A stretch of DNA of 13,530 nucleotides. It comes from Actinomycetes bacterium. Lineage in GTDB: Bacteria; Actinomycetota; Actinomycetes; Actinomycetales; Beutenbergiaceae. Position numbers and translations under genes: made by a program. Each line of letters begins with the position of its first letter. Position 1 is the stretch's first letter. Positions 7,080 to 13,530 of this stretch are shown in pieces. The stretch lies in the NCBI GenBank assembly GCA_021793935.1, contig JAJYRV010000024.1, positions 1 through 13,530 of the forward strand, given 5' to 3'. The notes beneath the pieces are model-generated. The model searched no databases and had not been told where the DNA came from. It saw only the letters and a program-made list of their open reading frames with translations.

Positions 7080-10000
7080 TTAGTCCTCGAGGTCGGGGGT
7101 TTGCTCGGGATCCTCAGGGTCGTCCGGGTCCGGATCCTCGGGGTCGCCCGGGTCGGGGTCCGGTTCGGGGCACACGTCCGCGGTGAAGGAGACCGGATCA
7201 AGGTCCTCGAAGGGGCCCTCCCAGCTCACGGTGAAGCGCCCCTCCTCGTCCGGGGATCCTACCTGCTGCGAGCCCTCGGCCGCCCCGAAGACCGTCACCG
7301 TCTCCGCGGCTGATTCCGCCTCGCCGGGCACAACGCAGGCGTTGACGTCGCGCTGGAGGTGCACGGTCGTCGGGGGGCTGCCCGCGGCGGGCGCCATCTT
7401 CGCCCAGTCGGAACAATCGGTGCTGAACCAGTCCCGCTTGCATTGGCGCACGCTGATCTGATCGCGGGCCGTCGACTCCGGGTCAAGCACGATTTTCTCA
7501 CCGGTGGAGTATTCCACCCAGACCTCCTTGCCGGAGATAGTGGGCGTGAGGGGGTCGGCATCCTCGAGCCGGTACCACGCCTCGCTGCCCTCGACGTGGG
7601 CGGAGGTGGACACCTCGTACGTCTGGTCGATGAGCGCGGGGATCTTCCCGATCCGGGTGGGTTCGCCGGCCTTTTCCGCACGGCCGAACTTCGTGCTCAC
7701 ACACACTTTCGGGGTGTACGCCTCGTTGCGCTGCAGGCCCGTGAACTTCGACCCCGACTGTTCACACCGGTCCGGCGCCTCCTGCCCGTGGCGCACGCCG
7801 TACTCGACTCGGGGTTCCGCGCCGTTGCCCTTCACCCCGGTGGCCTCGATCGTGCCTTCGGTCTCGCCGGTGCTGTGCAGGGTCACCGATTCGATGCTCG
7901 GGGCGCCCGCGACCGTGAATTCCTTGGCGGTTTCGTTGCCGCGCGGGGAGGCAGATTTGATCGGGGGGGCCTCGAACTGGCTTTCCGCTACGGCGGTAAA
8001 TTTATGGGTTCCCGCCGAAATATCGAAGTCGGAGATGGTCCCCGAGGCGGAATCGATCGTCTTACTTCCGGAATCGCCCCACGAGACGTGGATCTGGCCC
8101 GCATCCGAAGAACTCTTCGCCGAGATGGAGATGCGCCCGCGCCCGGGATCGGTGTTCTTCGGCGTCTCCTTCTGGGTGATCGTGAGCTCCGGGGCCTCCG
8201 GCGTCTCGTACGCCCACGCGGTCACCGGATCGGTCTGCGAGGAGGTACCGGTCTCGTTCACCGCCGCCGCGGTGTATTCGCCCTTGCTTCCCAGCGGCAC
8301 ATCGGTCACCGTGCACACGTACGTCGCTCCCGAGGGGGAACAGGAGGCGTTGCCCGGGCCGGAGATCTCCACCCCGGTGAGTTCCGGATACGATTTCTGC
8401 GCCTGCCCCAGATCGACGGTGAGGCTGACGGAGTCGGCGGAGTAGTCGCTCCAGGTGACCTTCGCTGGGGCGAGGGGCAACCCGAGGGCGTCGAGTTGGA
8501 GTTTTCCCTCTCCGAGCCGGTCCTGCGCATCCTTCACGGTGAACCCTATGGTGCAGGTTCCCCCGGAGACTTCGTCATCGGGCCACGTGACGGAGATGTG
8601 CTGGTGGTCTGCTCGGGACACCTCCCCGTAGCTGCACGAGCTACCGTCGACACTCTCGAGTTGGAGCCCGCCGCCTGCTTTCCCCGCGAACGGGTCGTGC
8701 TCCCCGTCGACCCCGACGACCTTCGCGGAGCACTCGGTGCCGATCTCGCATCGCAGCGAGACCGTCGCCCCCTTGGGATTGTCTTGGGGTGCGCTGCCCA
8801 CGCGGAGGGTGAGGGCTGCCGAGGACTCCCCCTGGCCCCGGGCGGTGATCGTCATCGCCCGTTGGATGCCGGGCTCGGCGTCCGCGCGCGCGGTGATGGT
8901 GAGCTCCGGCCCGGCGCGGTCTACCTCGAAGATGGAGCGTTCGCCGAGGACGTCGAATTCGAGGGCATCGAGGTCGCCGTCACGGTCCCCCTCCCAGCGG
9001 ACCATGTCGTGCAGGTTGATCGTCTCACTCTCCCCCGCCGTGATCGTCCGGGTCAGTGGCGCGAGCTCCACCGCCGGCTCCTGGGGTCGGATCGTGATGG
9101 GGATGGGGAGTTGCGTCCAGCGGCTCTGCCCCTTCAGGCGCACGTCGATGAGGCACGTGTCGTTCCACGGCGCTTCAGCGCCGGCGTCGTAGTGGAGCAC
9201 CCCGCCGCTGCGACCTTCACAACTCGCGGCTGCGCGGCCCGCCGGGAACGGCTGCTCGGGCAGTTCCACCTCGTCATCCGGGCTGAGATCCAAGATTCGC
9301 TCGATCCGGGTTTCTACCGCCTCATTCTCATCGACCCGCAGGGGGATGCTGCCCGGCTTAGTGGTGATTCGCAGGTCGTCGAGGCTGGGAATCTCCAACA
9401 GCCCGTACGAGGTGGTCATCGCGCCGCTGGAATCGAGGCCGGAGAGTTTGAACACGACCCGGTCCCCTTCGGGCTTGTACTCGCCGTAGATGCGGCCGTC
9501 TTCCACCCGGTAGCCCGCCGCATCACCCCACAGGCTGAGCTCGAGTTCCGATGCGTCCCCGGTTGCCCAGCGCACCTTGTTGGTGAGGACGTCGATACCT
9601 TCGGTGGCGAGTAATCCGCGGTCACGTACGTTGAGCACGGTGTCGCGCACCGTAGGGGCCTGGGCACCGACCCGTTCGGTGGTGTGCACGAGGATCATGC
9701 CCTCAGCGGTGCTGCGGCTCTCGCTCGATTCCACCGTGTACTTGTACGAGACGGTGCCGATGTTCTCCCCGGCACGCACCTCCACGACCCCCTCATCGAT
9801 GCGGTCGAGGTCGAGCCGGCCCGCGAGCCGTTCGTAGTCCGGGTGTTCCTCGCCGCCGACGAGGCTCGGCTTCACCGAGACGATTTCGAGGTTGCCGTCC
9901 GCGGGGTCGAGGTCGTTGTCGAGCGGGCGGACCACCGCCGGCTGGCTCGCTCCCTGGACGACGCGGACGTGATCGGTGGACACGATCGGTGCGCGGACGT

Positions 10001-13000
10001 CGTCGGCGTTCGGGGCGACGATGATCCGCACCGTGCCCGTTCCGGTCCCGCCGAAGCCATCCTGCACCTTGTACTCCACCGTGTGCAGGCCCTCTTCCGC
10101 GAGTTCCAGCGCCCGTGCTTCGATGCCGTCACCGCTGCTGGTGACGTTGACGCTGAGCTGGGGGTCCTCGGGCGTCCCCACCGAGACGAGCCGCACCCGG
10201 TCGCCGTCGGGGTCGACGCCCGAGAGCGGCACCCGCACCTCCGACCGCTCCCCGGGGCTCACGCGGATCGTGAGGTTCTCCGGCTCGGGATCGGCGTTGC
10301 CGCCCGTCGGCAGGACCGTCACGCTCACCGTGCCCACGTCGGCGTCGTCGGCGTCGTTCGAGGCGTACACGGTGTAACTGAGCCGGTACGTCCCCGGTTC
10401 CTCGGGCGCGAGGTAACGCAGGACGTTGCCCGAGGCGAAGGCGAGTTCCCCCTCGGCGCCGGTTCCGGTGATTTCGGGGTGGAGGTGGAGGCGTTCGCCG
10501 GGCGGGGCGATGTCGTTGTCCAGCACGGGGATGTCGACGACAGCTCCCGCGCGGACGACGGCGGTGTCGGCGACGGCGATCGCACCGCCGGCGCTGGTAT
10601 CGGGGACTTGGAATACGCTCAGCCGGGTACTCGCCTGGGACTTCCCGTCGGTCACCGATACGTCGGCGGCGCCGATCCGCCCGGGCCGCCCGTCGGGGGT
10701 ATTCCCCGAGACCCGGACCCGGGAGTGATCCACGACGTCCGCGCGCAGATCGCCGTCGATGACTTCCGCGCTCTGGACGGAAAGGGCCCGGGCGTTGGCG
10801 TCGGGGATGGCATCGAGCACCTCCAGCGTGCTGTCGGAGAGCGGGCGCACGAAGGCACGCAGCGGGGGGAGCGATAGCGGGGCGCCGCCGTTGGCGGCCG
10901 TGATCCGGGTGAGGCCGGTGAATTCGGTGTCGGTGACCGAGTCGCGGAAGGTCAAGGACAGTACGCTACTGCCCGCCTCGGTCGCGCTGACGGCGACGGT
11001 CCCGGCCGAGGAGTTGGCGCTCGCGCTCACCTCACCCCCGCCGGATAGGACGCTGACGTCGAGGAGTTCGAAGGAGCCCGATCCCCCCGCGATCCGTTCC
11101 AGCGGCCGCAGCGTGGTCGTCTCCCCCGTCTGGATCGTGGTTGCGGTGGGGATGAATTCCGGGGCGGCGTCGGCGCGCAGGGGCACCTGCAGATCCCGTT
11201 GTTGCTCCGCGCCCTTAGAATCTCGCACCGTCAGGCGCAGCAGGATGTCGCCCGCATCCGCCTCGGGATCGGTGTGGCTCAGGGCGAGGCGCCCGTCGGA
11301 AGTGACGATCGCGCGGGCGGGGTCATCGGGGCGCACGACCTCCACGTCGGCGAGGAGGACGGCGTCCCCCTCCGGGTCCACCCACCCTTCGAGGATCGGG
11401 TAGACCAGGGTCCCCCCGGGCACGATCGCGGGCACCGTCCACTCCCGCTGGCAGCCATCCACGGGGCACCAGTCCGGAGCAGTGTTGACGTCCTCATCCA
11501 CGACGGTCAGGGTCACGGTCGCGGGCTCGGAGGTCGCCACCCCGTCGGTGATGCGGTACGTGAACGAAGCGCTCCCGCTCGCGTCGGGGTGGGGTTTCAC
11601 GGTGAGGGATTGCGCATCCGGCATCAGGTGCAGGGTGCCGAAGTCCTCCGGCAATGGGGATTCCGATAGGGATTCGGCAACGATGGTGAGAATGTCGCGC
11701 CGGTTGGGGTCGTAGTCGTTGAGGAGCACGGGTAGCGGGGCCGGTTCTCCCGCGCGGACCCCGAACTCATCGTCGACGGCGGTGGGCGGGACCTGTTCGG
11801 CGACTTCGTTGACGACGACGGTGCCGCGGTCTTCCTTCGGGGGTTCGCTCATCGTCCACTGGGAGAGGGGGATGAGCTCACCGGTCGGGAGGGTCCAAAG
11901 CATCCCGGTCTGCGCATCGGAGAGCACCGCGCGGTCCCCGTTGCTGCGGAACACCGGCGTCAGGTCGCCCCCCTCCCGCACCGACGGGTCGTAGGTGAGG
12001 GTGCGTTCGCCGCCGGCCGAGGTCCACAGGGTGCCGCGCTGCTGGCCGAGCCACGCCGCCCCGATGGCGCCGTCGATCTCGGTGGGCCGGGCGGGCTCGC
12101 CCTCGGCGCTGGCCACCCGTTCGAACTCCTCCCCCGGCGAGAGGCGCCAGAGTCCCGCGGGGTCGGCGATGTAGATGTCGCGAGAGGAGGTGGCGCTGGA
12201 CTGCAGGAGGCCCGGGCCCGCCAGGGGCGCCTGCGCCCAGCCGCCCCCCTCTTGCCAGATTTCCCCGGATTCTGGGTCGAGCAGTACCCACTTCCCGGCG
12301 ATGAGCGCGAGCTCCGCCGCACTCAGGTCCTGCGCCTCGGCGGGGAGCGCTTCGGGGGTGCCGACGAACTCTCCAGCCACGGCGTCGAATCGGGTCACTT
12401 GCCCGTCCGTCCCGGAGTACATCGCCACCCGGCCCTCGGCGTCGAGGGCGATAGCATCCGCGGCGTAGGTGGGCAGGTCGTCCGGATCCACCTCCTCGCC
12501 CCCAGCGCGTTCGGCGGCGTAGGGATCCAGGAGCGTGAAGCTCGTCAAGTGCTCGGCAAGCTCCTCGCTCGAGAGGGGGGCCGGGGAATCCGTGTCGCCG
12601 AGGGTACCGAGGTACGTGCGGCCCGATTCGGCCCGGACGAGAACATAGATCCCTTCGGCGAGGACCTCCCGAACCCCTTCGGGCATGCGGATGGATTCCA
12701 CCGATTCTGCCGATTCCCCCGGTTCGACATCGGGTGGCGAGTCGGGCTCGGCGTCCTCGGCGCCGGCATCGTCGTCGTTGAAGTCGTGAGGAAACGCGGG
12801 ATCCACCGGCCACGCCTGGCTGTTGCCGTGGCTGAGGATCGCGCCGTTCTCCCCCGCTTGGATCACCGAGCTCGGTTCCGCGACGTGGCGCACGGTGTCG
12901 AGTTCCCAGGTCTCGGTGTTCACCCGCGCGTATTGCCCGTCGGCGCGGGTGACCCAGACGCTGGGGTTGAGCCGAGGGGTCTCCCGGGCGTCGTAGCCAC

Positions 13001-13115
13001 TGGAGATGATCGCGACGATGGTGAGCAGGATCGTGACCACGCCGAGGGTGATCGCGGGGATGAGCACGCGGCGGCGCCCGTCACGCGGTTGCCCGCCCGT
13101 TGCGGCGCTCTTCAC
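7080..13115 (-). CDS. Giant Ig-like / fibronectin type III surface protein (2011 aa)
   Basis: A 16-residue basic cytoplasmic N-terminus precedes one transmembrane helix (about 17-39), so nearly 1970 residues should lie outside. Regions in order: about 50-410, short repeated blocks resembling a beta-propeller; about 440-1245, successive Ig/cadherin-like repeats of about 95-110 residues with acidic loops such as LLNDYDPN, VLDNDI, PLDNDLDP and VDPDGDRV; about 1250-1540, more divergent beta-sandwich-like repeats; about 1545-1975, fibronectin-III-like domains; 1982-2011, an Asp/Glu/Pro-rich tail. Sixteen cysteines, none before about residue 538, fall in eight nearby pairs, which suits disulfides. 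There is no LPXTG motif or C-terminal helix, so the only anchor is N-terminal. The GTG at 13115 is preferred to the ATG at 13139: it overlaps the kinase stop (GTGA) and has GGAGGT five bases upstream. A structural, adhesive or scaffold role is likely but unproven. Confidence 0.92.
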   Translation of the reverse strand: MKSAATGGQPRDGRRRVLIPAITLGVVTILLTIVAIISSGYDARETPRLNPSVWVTRADGQYARVNTETWELDTVRHVAEPSSVIQAGENGAILSHGNSQAWPVDPAFPHDFNDDDAGAEDAEPDSPPDVEPGESAESVESIRMPEGVREVLAEGIYVLVRAESGRTYLGTLGDTDSPAPLSSEELAEHLTSFTLLDPYAAERAGGEEVDPDDLPTYAADAIALDAEGRVAMYSGTDGQVTRFDAVAGEFVGTPEALPAEAQDLSAAELALIAGKWVLLDPESGEIWQEGGGWAQAPLAGPGLLQSSATSSRDIYIADPAGLWRLSPGEEFERVASAEGEPARPTEIDGAIGAAWLGQQRGTLWTSAGGERTLTYDPSVREGGDLTPVFRSNGDRAVLSDAQTGMLWTLPTGELIPLSQWTMSEPPKEDRGTVVVNEVAEQVPPTAVDDEFGVRAGEPAPLPVLLNDYDPNRRDILTIVAESLSESPLPEDFGTLHLMPDAQSLTVKPHPDASGSASFTYRITDGVATSEPATVTLTVVDEDVNTAPDWCPVDGCQREWTVPAIVPGGTLVYPILEGWVDPEGDAVLLADVEVVRPDDPARAIVTSDGRLALSHTDPEADAGDILLRLTVRDSKGAEQQRDLQVPLRADAAPEFIPTATTIQTGETTTLRPLERIAGGSGSFELLDVSVLSGGGEVSASANSSAGTVAVSATEAGSSVLSLTFRDSVTDTEFTGLTRITAANGGAPLSLPPLRAFVRPLSDSTLEVLDAIPDANARALSVQSAEVIDGDLRADVVDHSRVRVSGNTPDGRPGRIGAADVSVTDGKSQASTRLSVFQVPDTSAGGAIAVADTAVVRAGAVVDIPVLDNDIAPPGERLHLHPEITGTGAEGELAFASGNVLRYLAPEEPGTYRLSYTVYASNDADDADVGTVSVTVLPTGGNADPEPENLTIRVSPGERSEVRVPLSGVDPDGDRVRLVSVGTPEDPQLSVNVTSSGDGIEARALELAEEGLHTVEYKVQDGFGGTGTGTVRIIVAPNADDVRAPIVSTDHVRVVQGASQPAVVRPLDNDLDPADGNLEIVSVKPSLVGGEEHPDYERLAGRLDLDRIDEGVVEVRAGENIGTVSYKYTVESSESRSTAEGMILVHTTERVGAQAPTVRDTVLNVRDRGLLATEGIDVLTNKVRWATGDASELELSLWGDAAGYRVEDGRIYGEYKPEGDRVVFKLSGLDSSGAMTTSYGLLEIPSLDDLRITTKPGSIPLRVDENEAVETRIERILDLSPDDEVELPEQPFPAGRAAASCEGRSGGVLHYDAGAEAPWNDTCLIDVRLKGQSRWTQLPIPITIRPQEPAVELAPLTRTITAGESETINLHDMVRWEGDRDGDLDALEFDVLGERSIFEVDRAGPELTITARADAEPGIQRAMTITARGQGESSAALTLRVGSAPQDNPKGATVSLRCEIGTECSAKVVGVDGEHDPFAGKAGGGLQLESVDGSSCSYGEVSRADHQHISVTWPDDEVSGGTCTIGFTVKDAQDRLGEGKLQLDALGLPLAPAKVTWSDYSADSVSLTVDLGQAQKSYPELTGVEISGPGNASCSPSGATYVCTVTDVPLGSKGEYTAAAVNETGTSSQTDPVTAWAYETPEAPELTITQKETPKNTDPGRGRISISAKSSSDAGQIHVSWGDSGSKTIDSASGTISDFDISAGTHKFTAVAESQFEAPPIKSASPRGNETAKEFTVAGAPSIESVTLHSTGETEGTIEATGVKGNGAEPRVEYGVRHGQEAPDRCEQSGSKFTGLQRNEAYTPKVCVSTKFGRAEKAGEPTRIGKIPALIDQTYEVSTSAHVEGSEAWYRLEDADPLTPTISGKEVWVEYSTGEKIVLDPESTARDQISVRQCKRDWFSTDCSDWAKMAPAAGSPPTTVHLQRDVNACVVPGEAESAAETVTVFGAAEGSQQVGSPDEEGRFTVSWEGPFEDLDPVSFTADVCPEPDPDPGDPEDPDPDDPEDPEQTPDLED
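7083..7172 (-). repeat. Degenerate repeat encoding the acidic Pro-rich C-terminal tail
   Basis: The last 30 codons of the giant surface-protein gene encode mostly Asp (10), Glu (5) and Pro (10) in DP, EDP and DDP units. At DNA level this gives a degenerate GAC/CCG/GAG repeat. The tail should be disordered and strongly negative. It carries no sorting motif, and the repeat could vary in length between strains. Confidence 0.7.
7085..7088 (-). promoter_or_regulatory. Probable ribosome-binding site of moxR
   Basis: The minus strand reads GAGG 11 bases before the moxR ATG at 7073, within the last codons of the giant surface-protein gene. The spacing is long and the match short, so initiation may rely partly on ribosomes finishing the upstream gene. 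Confidence 0.4.
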
Positions 13116-13528
13116 CAGCCACCTCCCATCACGGCCCATAAGATAGCAGCTCCCGCGGCGACGACCGTGGCCCCCAGGATCGCTCCGAGCACGACCCCTT
13201 TCGCCATCGCGGGCTTGCGGTCATCGAGGAGGAGACCGTCGGTGTCGGTGGGGCGGTTGCCGAGCAGCTCTGCCCGCGCCTCCGCGCGGGACACCCGGCC
13301 GACGTTGCTGATCACCGGGCCCCGCCGGCTCAGCGTTTCCGCGGGCGTGGGCACCCACTGCGGGTTCATGACCTCCAAGGGGGTGACGTCGAAGCCGTAG
13401 GCGCGTTGCAGCTCTTGCAGGGCGGCGCCGAACTCGGCCATCGATGCGTACCGTTGTTCGGGGTTCTTGCGCATCGCGCGGGAGAGCACGTCGTCGAGGA
13501 GTTCGTAGCCGTGGGCGCCGGGGACTGC
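13112..13528 (-). CDS. Serine/threonine protein kinase, C-terminal part (5' end outside window)
   Basis: The frame is open to the right edge and gives 138 residues. It opens with the end of a Hanks-type kinase domain: VLSRAMRKNPEQRYASM carries the subdomain XI arginine, followed by EFGAALQELQRAYG. A juxtamembrane linker of about 65 residues follows, then one transmembrane helix near the C-terminus (GVVLGAILGATVVAAGAAIL) and only GGGW after WAVM. Unlike PknB-type kinases with PASTA or other ectodomains, there is practically no extracellular sensor. The linker contains PTDTD, a Thr-x-x-Asp pattern of the kind FHA domains can bind when phosphorylated; this is speculative. The stop overlaps the giant surface-protein start (GTGA, 13112-13115), so the two should be made together. 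The ATP site and activation loop are outside the window, so catalytic activity cannot be judged. Kinase identity rests on one subdomain plus topology. Confidence 0.82.
   Translation of the reverse strand, partial: AVPGAHGYELLDDVLSRAMRKNPEQRYASMAEFGAALQELQRAYGFDVTPLEVMNPQWVPTPAETLSRRGPVISNVGRVSRAEARAELLGNRPTDTDGLLLDDRKPAMAKGVVLGAILGATVVAAGAAILWAVMGGGW
13121..13126 (-). promoter_or_regulatory. Ribosome-binding site deciding the giant-protein start
   Basis: On the minus strand this reads GGAGGT, a near-perfect Shine-Dalgarno five bases before the GTG at 13115. The in-frame ATG at 13139 would put this site inside the gene and has only a weaker GGGAG further away. The site lies within the last codons of the kinase gene, which suits coupled translation. 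Confidence 0.75.
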
Positions 13529-13530
13529 CG

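Noticed and set aside
7080..7250. LPXTG sorting signal or C-terminal transmembrane anchor on the giant protein
   Set aside because: Neither is present; the C-terminus is acidic and hydrophilic.
7359..9614. 751-codon plus-strand open frame within the giant surface-protein gene
   Set aside because: The translation is Arg/Gly/His/Asp-rich without domains and is the antisense shadow of Ig/Fn3-like repeats.
13116..13139. ATG at 13139 as start of the giant protein
   Set aside because: It would place the GGAGGT site inside the gene and create a 28-base overlap with the kinase; the GTG at 13115 matches the operon's other GTGA junctions.
1..13530. tRNA, rRNA, CRISPR, insertion sequence or attachment site
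   Set aside because: No direct-repeat arrays, transposase motifs, cloverleaf-like segments or rRNA-like stretches were seen; the window is coding nearly end to end.

Overview
The window is GC-rich and almost entirely coding. The gene content (type VII secretion EccB and mycosin, a PknB-type kinase, and a MoxR/DUF58/transglutaminase-like row) points to an actinobacterium, most likely one of the Micrococcales such as a Microbacteriaceae-type genome. That placement comes from gene content and composition and was not tested by any search.

Layout. Positions 2-1935 (+ strand) carry the end of a type VII (ESX) secretion locus: the C-terminal third or so of EccB, then the membrane-anchored subtilisin-like mycosin MycP, joined by an ATGA stop/start overlap. 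The remaining 11.6 kb runs on the minus strand, apparently as one operon read from right to left: the end of a Ser/Thr protein kinase (13528-13112), a giant 2011-residue surface protein with an N-terminal propeller-like region, Ig/cadherin-like repeats and fibronectin-III-like domains (13115-7080), a MoxR AAA+ ATPase (7073-6042), a DUF58 protein (6045-4681), a polytopic membrane protein with a transglutaminase-like ectodomain (4684-2231), and a small tail-anchored membrane protein (2241-1831). The only intergenic gap is 6 bases between the giant gene and moxR. Three junctions are GTGA overlaps and one is an 11-base overlap, so the operon looks translationally coupled throughout. The two operons converge and overlap by 105 bp at their 3' ends.

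How they may work together. MoxR + DUF58 + transglutaminase-like membrane protein is a recurrent bacterial gene set in which the AAA+ protein is thought to act as a chaperone or remodeller. Here it is coupled to a kinase with essentially no extracellular sensor and to a giant extracellular protein with one N-terminal membrane segment. The transglutaminase-like domain appears to have lost all three catalytic residues, so it probably binds or scaffolds. A reasonable but unproven reading is an envelope-spanning, kinase-controlled surface complex next to, and perhaps serving, the type VII secretion system.

No tRNA, rRNA, CRISPR array, insertion sequence or convincing promoter was seen. The promoters of both operons must lie outside the window.
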